A stretch of DNA of 64,000 bases from the NCBI GenBank assembly GCA_965209045.1, contig CBDBPW010000003.1:2046001-2110000 (forward strand), read 5' to 3'. The position numbers were made by a program, and so were the translations under genes. Source of the stretch: JAJEFO01 sp965209045. GTDB taxonomy: Bacteria > Pseudomonadota > Alphaproteobacteria > Rhodobacterales > Rhodobacteraceae. The notes beneath the pieces are model-generated. The model made no database searches, was not told the origin of the DNA, and saw only the letters and a list, made by a program, of their open reading frames with translations. Numbering within the stretch: position 1 is the stretch's first letter; every line of letters starts with the position of its first letter. Shown here in pieces: positions 26,299-35,113 of the stretch.

Positions 26299-27116
26299 CC
26301 CTTTCCAAGCTCCCTGCTTCGGCTGGCGGCCGCGCTTACGGCCTGCGAGATAAGTGCGGGAAATCCCGTGGAATCGTCCATCAGGACGTTCAACGCGGCC
26401 TCCGTGGTCCCGCCCGGCGACGTGACGTTCGCACGAAGCTGCCCCGGGCCCTCCGGCGAGGCCTCGGCCAGCGCACCCGCACCAACCACGGTCGAACGAG
26501 CGAGGGCAAGGGCCAGTTCAGGCGAGAGGCCCTCCGCCTGGCCGGCCGCCGCGAGCGCCTCGATGAGATGAAAGACATAGGCGGGACCGGACCCGGACAC
26601 GGCCGTGACCGCGTCCATGTCCTCCTCCCGGTCCAGGCGTACGGTCTGGCCTACGGCGGACAGCAGTTCCTCTCCCATGTCCATGCCAGCATCGGTAACC
26701 CGGTCATTGCAGACGAGGGCCGTAATGCCCCGTCCGATTGCGGCAGGCGTGTTTGGCATCGCGCGAATGACCGGAGTGGATGATCCAAGCGCCGCCTCGA
26801 ACCATTCAAGCGTCACCCCCGCCGCAACCGAAAGAAACAGGGTGTCCTGGTGTCCCCCGAACCGTCGCACCGTCTCCAATGCCGAGTCCATCACCTGAGG
26901 TTTGACGGCGACCACAACGATCGCCGGCGAAGCAGGCAGGTCGGCATTCAGGTTCACGCCGACAGGCGCACTCATTTCGTCGGAAAGAGCCGGATCGACC
27001 ACCCACACGGCCTTCATGTCCATGCCTTGACCGAACCACCCTTGAAGCAGCGCTCCGCCCATCTTGCCGCAGCCAAGGAGCACAAGACCCCTGCGCGACA
27101 CGTCTCCGATTTCCAT
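26295..27116 (-). CDS. proC: Pyrroline-5-carboxylate reductase
   Basis: The 273-residue enzyme reduces pyrroline-5-carboxylate to proline with NAD(P)H, the last step of proline synthesis. The N-terminal nucleotide motif is LLGCGKMGGALLQGW, with VVVAVKPQVMDSAL and the family signature VTAVSGSGPAYVFHLIEAL and LRANVTSPGGTTEAAL. GGAGG lies 6 bases before the ATG. It overlaps csaA by ATGA. Confidence 0.96.
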   Translation of the reverse strand: MEIGDVSRRGLVLLGCGKMGGALLQGWFGQGMDMKAVWVVDPALSDEMSAPVGVNLNADLPASPAIVVVAVKPQVMDSALETVRRFGGHQDTLFLSVAAGVTLEWFEAALGSSTPVIRAMPNTPAAIGRGITALVCNDRVTDAGMDMGEELLSAVGQTVRLDREEDMDAVTAVSGSGPAYVFHLIEALAAAGQAEGLSPELALALARSTVVGAGALAEASPEGPGQLRANVTSPGGTTEAALNVLMDDSTGFPALISQAVSAAASRSRELGKG

Positions 27117-27200
27117 GACGAGCCTCCCTTGCCGGTTCGTCCCTTCCTACCCATTCCGGTCCCGTGCCGAAATCCGCTTTCGCGGGACCGCAATGGAGAA

Positions 27201-27225
27201 CCGGGTCGCCAGTTCGGCGACCCGG
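27201..27225 (-). terminator. Strong hairpin downstream of the YbjN gene
   Basis: Ten-base arms ccgggtcgcc and ggcgacccgg pair perfectly around a 5-base loop, about 60 bases past the YbjN-gene stop. The following bases are only weakly U-rich, so this may be a terminator or an mRNA-stabilising hairpin. Confidence 0.45.
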
Positions 27226-27286
27226 CTTCCCGTGCGCCCGCGATCAGCAGAGGAGGAGACAACGTTGCGGACGCAGCAATCCCTGT

Positions 27287-27787
27287 TCAGGCGCGGCCAT
27301 AGGCCTCCGTCATGGCGACATCCATTGCGCGTTCCGGCGTTTCCTTTCCCCAAGTGGCAAGCTGAAACGCCGGGTAGAACCGTTCGGCCGAACGGACGGC
27401 GGTCCGGATCATCGTGTCGACCTGCTCGGCGCTCGCGGACTGGTCTCCCGCCAGCATGAGTCCGTATCTCCATGCCATCAGCTTCTGGGACTGCCAGAAC
27501 GCGAACGCTCCTGACCAGCACATGTCATTGGTCCGATTCAGCACCTCGAAGAGCGCTCCCATCCTGTCCGCAGGCGGATCGATTTCGAAGGTGCAGATCA
27601 ATCGCAGCGTCTCGTCCTGCGGAGACCAGGCAAGGGTAATGGAGTAAGTCCGCCATTGCCCTTCGATCGCCATGGCGATCTGGTCTTCCGCAAACCGGTC
27701 GAACTCCCATTCGTGACGCTCGGCCACGTGTTCGACAATGTCGATCGGGTGAAGGTCTTCGGTGATGAACTGCTCGGTCAGCGTCAT
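27287..27787 (-). CDS. YbjN domain-containing protein
   Basis: The product is about 166 residues from the ATG at 27787 (MTLTEQFITEDLHPIDIVEH); a start five codons earlier is possible. Conserved blocks are EGQWRTYSITLAW, LRLICTFEIDPPADR and ERFYPAFQLATWG, matching the YbjN family in Rhodobacterales. The molecular function is unknown; the fold is that of type III secretion chaperones (YbjN/TY3C-like). It lies between ubiK and proC on the same strand, a conserved arrangement in this group. Confidence 0.82.
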   Translation of the reverse strand: MTLTEQFITEDLHPIDIVEHVAERHEWEFDRFAEDQIAMAIEGQWRTYSITLAWSPQDETLRLICTFEIDPPADRMGALFEVLNRTNDMCWSGAFAFWQSQKLMAWRYGLMLAGDQSASAEQVDTMIRTAVRSAERFYPAFQLATWGKETPERAMDVAMTEAYGRA

Positions 27788-28150
27788 GCGCTCTCGCCCC
27801 ATCTTGCATGCCTGGCGGTTGATCCCACCACGGCTTGCCGTCCATTCAAGACTCGGTGGATCCTGTCATCCACCTTGCGAGATATGGTGTTCCGAAAGCC
27901 AGGACCTGTAAAGCGAAATCTTGTCCGGATTCAAAATAAAGTGAGACAAGCGGCCGGTTCCACGAAGGATGCCTCTTCCCGGCGCCAAATCCTGCGACCG
28001 CCATGGCGACAGCGGCATTGCGACAGCCGCCAAGCTCATGGCAAGGGCGTCAGGCGAGACCTTGCCGCACGAGTCGGCCAAGCCCTTCACGCGAAGACCA
28101 GATCCCGCGAACACGGCCCCTGCAAGCGAAACTGTCACGGACTTTCGAGA
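27788..28150. other. Gap between the YbjN gene and ubiK
   Basis: About 360 bases without a supported gene. A minus-strand frame at 27866-28138 (90 codons, GTG start, 12 bases after ubiK) has no domain or convincing composition, so I leave it uncalled. The stretch probably holds the promoter of the YbjN gene. Confidence 0.4.
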
Positions 28151-28405
28151 TCAGGACTTCTTCCGTTTGCGGGCTTCCAGCGCCTCGACTCGCGTCCGGA
28201 GCTCGTCGTTCTCCGCGCGCGCCTTCTCCGCCATTGCCCGCACGGCGTCGAACTCCTCTCGGGTTACGAGATCTCGACCCGCCAGCCACCGGTCGAGCAT
28301 GCCCTTCGTGACCGTTTCGAACTCGTCCCGGGCACCTCGCGCGACTCCCATCGAATTCATCATGAGCTGTGCAAGATCGTCCAATCTCGGGTTTCGGGTC
28401 TGCAT
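28151..28405 (-). CDS. ubiK: Ubiquinone biosynthesis accessory factor UbiK (BMFP family)
   Basis: The 84-residue protein starts MQTRNPRLDDLAQLMMNSMG and ends with a coiled coil (EEFDAVRAMAEKARAENDEL) and a basic tail RKRKKS, the layout of the YqiC/UbiK family. UbiK helps assemble or supply the ubiquinone-making complex. The ATG at 28405 matches family starts; a longer frame to 28441 exists. It is divergent from lgt, a common arrangement in Rhodobacterales. Confidence 0.85.
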   Translation of the reverse strand: MQTRNPRLDDLAQLMMNSMGVARGARDEFETVTKGMLDRWLAGRDLVTREEFDAVRAMAEKARAENDELRTRVEALEARKRKKS

Positions 28406-28508
28406 GCCTGTTCCTCGTGCAGCTTGAACACTTCCCGGCATCTATAGGTTGCACGTGCGTGCTTCACAAGGTTGACGCAACCTCGCAGCAATGCCACGAA
28501 CGCGATTC

Positions 28509-29396
28509 ATGCAGCACGGAATTCCGTTTCCCGACATTTCGCCAATCCTGGTCGAGATTCCCCTGGGCCCGATCAACCTGCCGATTCGCTGGTATGCTCT
28601 CGCCTACATCGCGGGAATCCTGATCGGCTACTGGATCCTCCGCCGAACCATCGGGCATCCGCAGCTCTGGAAAGACGACACTCCGGCCCTAGACCGCAAG
28701 CGGCTTGATGACCTCCTGGTCTGGCTGATCCTCGGAGTCGTTCTCGGAGGCCGCCTCGGATATGTCCTGTTCTATGGTCAGGGACAGGTACTGGAAGATC
28801 CCCTGTCGATCCTGCGGGTCTGGGAGGGCGGCATGTCGTTCCATGGCGGTCTGGTGGGTGTTGCCGTCGCCGCTACACTCTTCGCGCACAGACACGGTCT
28901 GCCACTGGCGGGCCTTGCGGACGGGCTGGCACTCGCGACTCCGCCGGGGCTGTTCCTTGGCCGCATCGCGAACTTCATCAACGCCGAACTCTGGGGAAGG
29001 CCGACGGACTTGCCTTGGGGCGTGATCTTTCCCGGCGCCGCCGCACAGAACTGTCCAGGCGTCGAGGACGCCTGTGCAAGGCATCCGTCACAAATCTACG
29101 AAGCTGGCCTCGAAGGACTGATTCTCGGAGCTCTTCTTCTTTGGCTTGCCTATGCGCGAGGCTGGCTCAAGCGGCCCGGTGCACTTGTCGGCATCTTCAT
29201 CGCGGGCTACGGCGCGTCTCGCTTTGCAGTGGAGTTCTTCCGGCAAGCCGACTCCCAGTTCGTGACCGCAGGCAATCCCATGGGACATGTCGCCTTCGCC
29301 GGACCGGCCGGGGTTACCATGGGTCAGCTCCTGTCCCTGCCAATGATCGCCCTCGGCCTGCTTGCGCTGTTCCTTGCATTCAGATCCCGTCCGTGA
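28509..29396 (+). CDS. lgt: Prolipoprotein diacylglyceryl transferase
   Basis: Lgt adds diacylglycerol to the lipobox Cys of prelipoproteins in the inner membrane. The protein is 295 residues from the ATG at 28509 (MQHGIPFPDISPIL), with an alternative ATG at 28491. Family motifs are RWYALAYIAGILIGYW, GRIANFINAELWGRPT and ARHPSQIYEAGLEG, and there are about seven membrane segments. The first substrate candidate in this window is Pal (46568-47071). It is followed by a methyltransferase gene after 139 bases. Confidence 0.95.
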   Translation: MQHGIPFPDISPILVEIPLGPINLPIRWYALAYIAGILIGYWILRRTIGHPQLWKDDTPALDRKRLDDLLVWLILGVVLGGRLGYVLFYGQGQVLEDPLSILRVWEGGMSFHGGLVGVAVAATLFAHRHGLPLAGLADGLALATPPGLFLGRIANFINAELWGRPTDLPWGVIFPGAAAQNCPGVEDACARHPSQIYEAGLEGLILGALLLWLAYARGWLKRPGALVGIFIAGYGASRFAVEFFRQADSQFVTAGNPMGHVAFAGPAGVTMGQLLSLPMIALGLLALFLAFRSRP

Positions 29397-29535
29397 ACGC
29401 AGCCCCCGGTCACTCCGCCCATTCGCGCCAGACGGCACCGACCGCATCTGCGAGGATCGCCCTGCCTGGAGTCATTCGGGACAAAGCTCATCTTCCGCAG
29501 CAGTGCCTCTCCGCTTGCGAGGAACGCGCTTCCGG

Positions 29536-30600
29536 ATGACCGAACTCGAGAAGTGCCTCATCCAGAGAATCCGCAGCTCCGGACCAATGACCGTGGCGGA
29601 CTACATGCACGACTGTCTGCTGCATCCCGAATTCGGATACTATTCCAGGCGCGTCCCCTTCGGCGTTTCCGGCGACTTCACCACGGCGCCGGAAATCAGT
29701 CAGATGTTTGGCGAACTCCTGGGGCTTGCGCTTGCGCAAGCCTGGCTCGACCGCGAGGCGCCACGACCCGTGTGCCTTGCGGAGCTTGGCCCTGGAAGGG
29801 GCACGCTCATGGCGGACATCCTTAGGGCCAGCCGGGCGGTGCCCGAATTCCCTGAAGCCCTTTCCGTCCACCTCGTGGAAGCTTCGCCGGTCCTGCGCGA
29901 TGTGCAACGAAAGACGATTGACCGTCCGCTGCACCATCACGACTCGATCGAGAGCTTTCCCCACGTTCCCCTGTTTCTCGTCGCGAACGAGTTCTTCGAC
30001 GCTCTTCCCGTTCGCCAGTTCCAGCGTGACGGAGCCGCGTGGCGGGAACGCATGGTGGGCGTTGACCACGACGGCAGCCTGGCCCTGGGCCTCTCGGACC
30101 TGGTCAGTTCCGAACTGCTTGCCGACCGGCTGGACGACACACGCGACGGCGACATCGTCGAGATCCGGCCGGCCGCGAGTGCCATTGCGGGCGACCTCGG
30201 TGCGCGAATCGCCGAATTTGGCGGCCTTGCACTGGTGGTGGACTACGGTGGCCAACGTTCGCTCGGCGACACGTTGCAGGCCGTTCAGGCTCACAGGAGC
30301 GTGCCGCCTCTGACCGATCCCGGCACGGCTGACCTGACCGCCCATGTGGACTTCGAGGCAATTGCACATGCCGCGCGTCCTGCGGCGCACACGCGGATGC
30401 TGCCCCAGGGCGAATTCCTCGAACGTCTCGGCATAGTCCATCGCGCCGGGAGGCTGGCCGAAAGGCTGACAGGACCCGCGCTTGAAAGCCATGACGCCGC
30501 GCTTCGCCGCTTGACGCATGAAGACGAAATGGGAACGCTCTTTCGGGCAATGGCCCTCTACCAGGAAGGCACACCCTTGCCGCCCGGATTCACGGAATGA
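29536..30600 (+). CDS. SAM-dependent methyltransferase, MidA/NDUFAF7-like (PF02636)
   Basis: The product is about 354 residues from the ATG at 29536 (MTELEKCLIQRIRSSGPMT). Family signatures are ADYMHDCLLHPEFGYYSR, SGDFTTAPEISQMFGELLG and the SAM-binding ELGPGRGTLMADILR, then FLVANEFFDALPVRQFQ. In mitochondria the homologue NDUFAF7 methylates an Arg of a complex I subunit; a similar role is plausible here but unproven. The stop overlaps the pgeF start by 4 bases, a conserved pairing with lgt upstream. Confidence 0.87.
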   Translation: MTELEKCLIQRIRSSGPMTVADYMHDCLLHPEFGYYSRRVPFGVSGDFTTAPEISQMFGELLGLALAQAWLDREAPRPVCLAELGPGRGTLMADILRASRAVPEFPEALSVHLVEASPVLRDVQRKTIDRPLHHHDSIESFPHVPLFLVANEFFDALPVRQFQRDGAAWRERMVGVDHDGSLALGLSDLVSSELLADRLDDTRDGDIVEIRPAASAIAGDLGARIAEFGGLALVVDYGGQRSLGDTLQAVQAHRSVPPLTDPGTADLTAHVDFEAIAHAARPAAHTRMLPQGEFLERLGIVHRAGRLAERLTGPALESHDAALRRLTHEDEMGTLFRAMALYQEGTPLPPGFTE

Positions 30601-31352
30601 CGATCGAGTTCATCACATCCGAAGCCCTGGGAGATTTGCGCCACGGCTTCTTCACGCGGAAAGGCGGTGCATCTACCGGCCTTTTCGCCGGCCTGAATTG
30701 CGGCTTTGGTTCGACGGACCGGAAGGAGACCGTGTCAATCAACCGGAATCGCGCGGCTGCCGTTCTTGGCATCTCGGCGAAACGCCTGGCCACGGTTCAC
30801 CAGGTGCACTCGGCCACGGCACTCGCAACGGACTCCCCGTTCGAGGTCCAGCCAAGAGCGGATGCGATGGCAACCGCCGCGCCGGGCCTTGGCCTCGCCA
30901 TCCTGACTGCCGACTGCCAGCCAGTGCTCCTTGCGGACAATGCCGCTCAAGTGGTCGGCGCCGCGCATGCCGGCTGGCGCGGCGCCCTGAACGGAGTCCT
31001 TGAAGCCACGGTAGATGCAATGGAACAACTCGGAGCGCGTCCTGCTGGAATTTCCGCCGTGATCGGGCCGTCAATCAGCCAGCGCGCGTATGAAGTGGGA
31101 CCGGAATTCCTTGAGCGTTTCGTCGACGACGACCCTGCAAACACGCGGTTCTTCGCGAACGGACGTGACGACCGCCTTCAGTTCGATCTTGTCGGCTACA
31201 GCCTTCAACGCCTCCGCAATGCAGGCATCGGCAACGTTCAATGGACGGGGCACTGCACGTTTTCCGATTCGGACCGCTTCTATTCGTACCGACGAAGCCG
31301 GCAACGCGGGGAACGGGACTACGGCCGCCTGATGTCCGTCATCTGCCTTTGA
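30597..31352 (+). CDS. pgeF: Peptidoglycan editing factor PgeF (laccase-domain protein)
   Basis: The 251-residue protein has the DUF152/multicopper-oxidase-like signatures ADCQPVLLAD and GAAHAGWRGALNGVLEA, with GPSISQRAYEVGPEF and TGHCTFSD later; the His and Cys residues form the metal site. PgeF hydrolyses wrongly incorporated L-Ser-containing muropeptide precursors in characterised bacteria. It overlaps the methyltransferase gene by ATGA and converges with the Lrp gene 65 bases downstream. Confidence 0.9.
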   Translation: MTIEFITSEALGDLRHGFFTRKGGASTGLFAGLNCGFGSTDRKETVSINRNRAAAVLGISAKRLATVHQVHSATALATDSPFEVQPRADAMATAAPGLGLAILTADCQPVLLADNAAQVVGAAHAGWRGALNGVLEATVDAMEQLGARPAGISAVIGPSISQRAYEVGPEFLERFVDDDPANTRFFANGRDDRLQFDLVGYSLQRLRNAGIGNVQWTGHCTFSDSDRFYSYRRSRQRGERDYGRLMSVICL

Positions 31353-31417
31353 GGGCGACGGTGGCGGCGCTCCTCAATGCAGCTGACGGCACGGACGCCA
31401 CAATCCAGGGCCCGGCG

Positions 31418-31918
31418 TCACGCAAGTTCGACTTGCCGCTCCTCGAGAACGTCGAAGGGCACTGCGGGTTCATCCTTGGCACATCGTATCACGAGGGATG
31501 TCTTGACCGAGATCACGTTTGGCGCCGACGTCAGCTCATCGGTCAGGAACCGCTGAAAGGTCGAGAGATCGGGAGACACGCATTTCAGGATGAAGTCCAC
31601 CTCGCCATTGAGCATGTTGCACTCTCGGACAAGAGGCCAGTTCCGGCAACGCGTCTCGAACGCGCTCAGGTCCGCTTCCGCCTGGCTTTGCAGACCAACC
31701 ATGACAAAGACCTGCACCTCGAAACCCAATGCGCGGGCATCGACCAGAGCGTGATAGCCGCGAATCAGTCCTTGGTCCTCAAGCGCTCGAACCCTGCGAA
31801 GACAAGGCGGCGCGGAAATGCCCACCCGTCGAGACAGCTCGACATTCGTCATGCGGCCATTGGCCTGCAATTCCGCAAGGATCTTTCGGTCGATTGCGTC
31901 AAGCCTTTCGCCTGGCAT
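31418..31918 (-). CDS. Lrp/AsnC-family transcriptional regulator
   Basis: The product is 166 residues from the ATG at 31918 (MPGERLDAIDRKILAELQAN), preceded by GGGAG about 9 bases upstream. It has the Lrp helix-turn-helix (MTNVELSRRVGISAPPCLRR) and an RAM effector domain with EVQVFVMVGLQSQAE. Longer starts to 32059 add an unrelated tail. It is divergent from trxB, separated by 287 bases, and could regulate it, though Lrp proteins more often control amino acid genes. Confidence 0.92.
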   Translation of the reverse strand: MPGERLDAIDRKILAELQANGRMTNVELSRRVGISAPPCLRRVRALEDQGLIRGYHALVDARALGFEVQVFVMVGLQSQAEADLSAFETRCRNWPLVRECNMLNGEVDFILKCVSPDLSTFQRFLTDELTSAPNVISVKTSLVIRCAKDEPAVPFDVLEERQVELA

Positions 31919-32205
31919 GGTCGCCTGCTCCCTCGTTTGCGGAATCTTACCGGACTGGCCGGTTTTGCGCAATAATGTGTGGCAATTGCGCAATTTCGTT
32001 AGCCTTGCCCTCGCGTTCCATGATCCGACACGCCGCGGAACGCTCAACGGACCGCGCAACCCTGTCCACCGCGTCGCGTCGAATTCTTCTGAACGGCATG
32101 CGCGCGCGCAGAGAGATTCTGGCGAAGTCTCGGCGCCAAAGGCACTTTCGATGAACGGGTTCCCGCACTATATCGGTCCAGCATTCTTCCTGGGAGGCAC
32201 GTGCC

Positions 32206-33171
32206 TTGAGCAACACGCGACACACGAAAGTCCTGATCATCGGGTCGGGTCCGGCAGGCTACACCGCCGCCGTCTATGCGAGCCGTGCGATGCTCGAACC
32301 GATTCTGGTTCAAGGCGTCCAGCCAGGCGGTCAGCTCATGATCACGACCGAAGTCGAAAACTGGCCGGGCGAAAGCAGCATCCTGGGGCCCGGCCTGATG
32401 GCGAACATGGAAGAGCATGCGCGCGCCGTCGGCACCGAAGTCGTCTCTGATCACATTCAGTCGCTCGACCTCTCATGCAGGCCCTTCCGTGCGGAAGGTG
32501 ATACCGGCACTGTCTACACGGCCGACACTGTCATCCTGGCAACGGGCGCACAGGCAAGATGGTTGGGCCTTGCCTCTGAGGAGGCGTTCAAGGGCTTTGG
32601 CGTCTCGGCCTGCGCCACCTGCGACGGATTCTTCTTTCGCGGCCAAGATGTCGTTGTTGTCGGCGGAGGCAACACGGCTGTCGAGGAAGCCCTCTTCCTG
32701 ACCAACTTCGCGTCCAGGGTCACCCTGGTCCATCGGCGGGACGAGTTGCGTGCCGAGAAGATCCTTCAGCACCGGCTCTTCGACCACGAGAAAATCGAGG
32801 TTCTATGGGACCATACGCTGGATGAAGTCCTCGGAACGGAGGAACCAAGGTCCGTCGCAGGCATCCGGGTGAAGCACGTCAGGACAGGAAGTGTCACCAG
32901 GATTCCCTGCAAGGGCGTCTTCATCGCCATTGGCCACACGCCTTCGAATGAACTGGTCAAGGACAGCCTCGAATTGCACAGCGGTGGCTATGCAGTGACC
33001 GCACCGGACTCGACGGCCACTTCAGTCCCTGGCGTATTCGCCGCGGGCGACATCACGGATCACGTGTACCGCCAAGCGGTCACCTCGGCCGGAATGGGCT
33101 GCATGGCCGCGCTGGAAGCCGAACGATTCCTTGCCGAGCAGGGCCGCGATGCGGACATCGCAGCCGAGTGA
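32206..33171 (+). CDS. trxB: Thioredoxin reductase
   Basis: The 321-residue flavoenzyme reduces thioredoxin with NADPH. Motifs are IIGSGPAGYTAAVYASRA (FAD), the redox pair in SACATCDGFFF, VVVGGGNTAVEEALFL (NADPH) and GVFAAGDITDH. The start is a TTG at 32206, chosen because GGGAGG lies 8 bases before it and the next residues SNTRHTKVLIIG fit the family; there is no ATG nearby in frame. It is followed by the sulfate-activation gene after 147 bases. Confidence 0.94.
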   Translation: MSNTRHTKVLIIGSGPAGYTAAVYASRAMLEPILVQGVQPGGQLMITTEVENWPGESSILGPGLMANMEEHARAVGTEVVSDHIQSLDLSCRPFRAEGDTGTVYTADTVILATGAQARWLGLASEEAFKGFGVSACATCDGFFFRGQDVVVVGGGNTAVEEALFLTNFASRVTLVHRRDELRAEKILQHRLFDHEKIEVLWDHTLDEVLGTEEPRSVAGIRVKHVRTGSVTRIPCKGVFIAIGHTPSNELVKDSLELHSGGYAVTAPDSTATSVPGVFAAGDITDHVYRQAVTSAGMGCMAALEAERFLAEQGRDADIAAE

Positions 33172-33318
33172 CCACGGCCAAGTCCGAGCCCCTCGATTGA
33201 CAGGGCGACCGACAAGGGCACAAGTCAGGAACCGCGTTCCGTTCGAGGCGCGGATGGCACAGGAATGTGGAACCGCTTGCTTTCTCTGCACGCCATTGGC
33301 TAGGAGGAGCATTCCAGA

Positions 33319-35043
33319 ATGCGCACCAGATCCATCATGCTGACTTCGAATCACTCACCCATTCCGGAACTGCTTGTTCCTTGGAAAGAGGCACGTGAAC
33401 TCAAGGAAGAGGCTGCAGGGCTGCAAAGCTGGGATCTCACGCCGCGCCAGATCTGCGACCTGGAACTGCTGCTGAACGGCGGATTCCATCCGTTGATGGG
33501 TTTCCTCGGTGAGGACGACTACGACAGCGTCGTCGACAAGATGCGGCTTGCTGACGGAACGCTTTGGCCAATGCCTGTCACGCTTGACGTCTCAGAGCGC
33601 TTTGCCGAAAGCGTCAGGCTCGGCGGCAACATCGCCCTTCGCGACCAGGAAGGCGTGATTCTCGCAACCATGAACGTCACCGACCGGTGGCACCCTGACA
33701 AGTCGCGGGAAGCGAGGATGGTCCTTGGCGCCGATGACCTTGCGCATCCAGCGGTCAACTATCTGCATCACGCTGCCGGCCAGGTCTACCTAGGCGGACC
33801 GGTGACCGGTCTCCAGCTTCCCGCACATTACGACTTCAGGGTACGCCGGGACACTCCGAACGAGCTTCGCGCATATTTTCGCAAGCTTGGCTGGCACCGC
33901 ATCGTTGCATTCCAGACCCGCAATCCGCTGCACCGCGCGCACCAGGAACTGACGTTTCGGGCGGCGCGGGAAACTGCGGCAAATCTCCTGATACACCCGG
34001 TCGTGGGAATGACGAAGCCCGGTGACGTCGACCATTTCACGCGCGTGCGATGCTATGAAGCCGTGCTCGACAAGTACCCGTCTTCCACGGCCGCAATGAG
34101 CCTGTTGAACCTCGCCATGCGAATGGCCGGTCCGAGAGAAGCCGTCTGGCACGGGCTCATCCGCAGGAATCATGGCTGCACCCACATGATCGTTGGCCGC
34201 GACCACGCCGGTCCGGGAAAGGACTCGAAGGGCGAGCCGTTCTATGGGCCGTACGACGCGCAGAAACTGTTCAGGGAGCATGAAGGCGAGATCGGCGTGG
34301 AAATGGTTGACTTCAAGCACATGGTCTTTGTTCAGGAACGTGCCCAGTACATGCAGGCCGATGAAATCGAGGAGGGACTGACAGTCCTGGACATCAGCGG
34401 CTCGGAGCTCCGTCGCCGGCTGCGCGAAGGTCTCGAAGTGCCGGAGTGGTTCACCTTTCCCGAAGTTGCAAGAGAACTCCGACGCCGCTACCCGCCTCGC
34501 TCCCGGCAGGGCTTCACTGTCTTCTTCACAGGACTTTCCGGATCAGGGAAGTCGACCGTCGCGAATGCTCTCCTGATCAAGCTCATGGAGATGGGTGGAC
34601 GCCCGGTCACGCTTCTCGACGGGGACATTGTACGCAAGAACCTCTCGAGCGAACTGGGATTCTCGAAGGAGCACCGGGACCTGAACATTCGCCGCATCGG
34701 ATTCGTCGCGTCCGAAATCACGAAGAACGGCGGGATCGCCATCTGCGCCCCGATCGCCCCCTATGCTGCAGCGAGGCGGGCCGTGCGCGAACAGATCGAG
34801 AATTTCGGCGCCTTCGTCGAAGTGCACGTGGCCACGTCAATTGAGGAGTGCGAGCGACGTGACCGGAAGGGATTGTACAAGCTCGCGAGGGAAGGCAAGA
34901 TCAGGGAGTTCACAGGAATCTCGGATCCTTATGACGTGCCGGAAAATCCGGAACTGAAGCTCGAAACCGAGGACTTCGAAGTCGACTACTGCGCGCAGCA
35001 GGTGCTCCTGAAGCTGGAGCAGATGGGGCTGGTCGCTGCATGA
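33319..35043 (+). CDS. Bifunctional sulfate adenylyltransferase / adenylylsulfate kinase
   Basis: The 574-residue fusion first makes APS from sulfate and ATP, then phosphorylates it to PAPS. The sulfurylase half (residues ~1-390) shows AFQTRNPLHRAHQEL and IVGRDHAGPGKDS. The kinase half (~395-574) shows FFTGLSGSGKSTVANALL and LLDGDIVRKNLSSELGFS. AGGAGG lies 11 bases before the first ATG; a second ATG six codons on is possible. The fused form is found in several alphaproteobacteria and suits assimilatory sulfate activation or sulfation. Confidence 0.94.
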   Translation: MRTRSIMLTSNHSPIPELLVPWKEARELKEEAAGLQSWDLTPRQICDLELLLNGGFHPLMGFLGEDDYDSVVDKMRLADGTLWPMPVTLDVSERFAESVRLGGNIALRDQEGVILATMNVTDRWHPDKSREARMVLGADDLAHPAVNYLHHAAGQVYLGGPVTGLQLPAHYDFRVRRDTPNELRAYFRKLGWHRIVAFQTRNPLHRAHQELTFRAARETAANLLIHPVVGMTKPGDVDHFTRVRCYEAVLDKYPSSTAAMSLLNLAMRMAGPREAVWHGLIRRNHGCTHMIVGRDHAGPGKDSKGEPFYGPYDAQKLFREHEGEIGVEMVDFKHMVFVQERAQYMQADEIEEGLTVLDISGSELRRRLREGLEVPEWFTFPEVARELRRRYPPRSRQGFTVFFTGLSGSGKSTVANALLIKLMEMGGRPVTLLDGDIVRKNLSSELGFSKEHRDLNIRRIGFVASEITKNGGIAICAPIAPYAAARRAVREQIENFGAFVEVHVATSIEECERRDRKGLYKLAREGKIREFTGISDPYDVPENPELKLETEDFEVDYCAQQVLLKLEQMGLVAA

Positions 35044-35113
35044 CATACACCTGCCGCAGCCGGTGCCTGCCGCTGGGGCGACCGGGCTGCATGCAGATTC
35101 CGGCCAAGCGGGC

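Noticed and set aside
27866..28138. Minus-strand frame of 90 codons between ubiK and the YbjN gene
   Set aside because: GTG start without a good ribosome-binding site and no domain; composition does not look like a protein of this genome.
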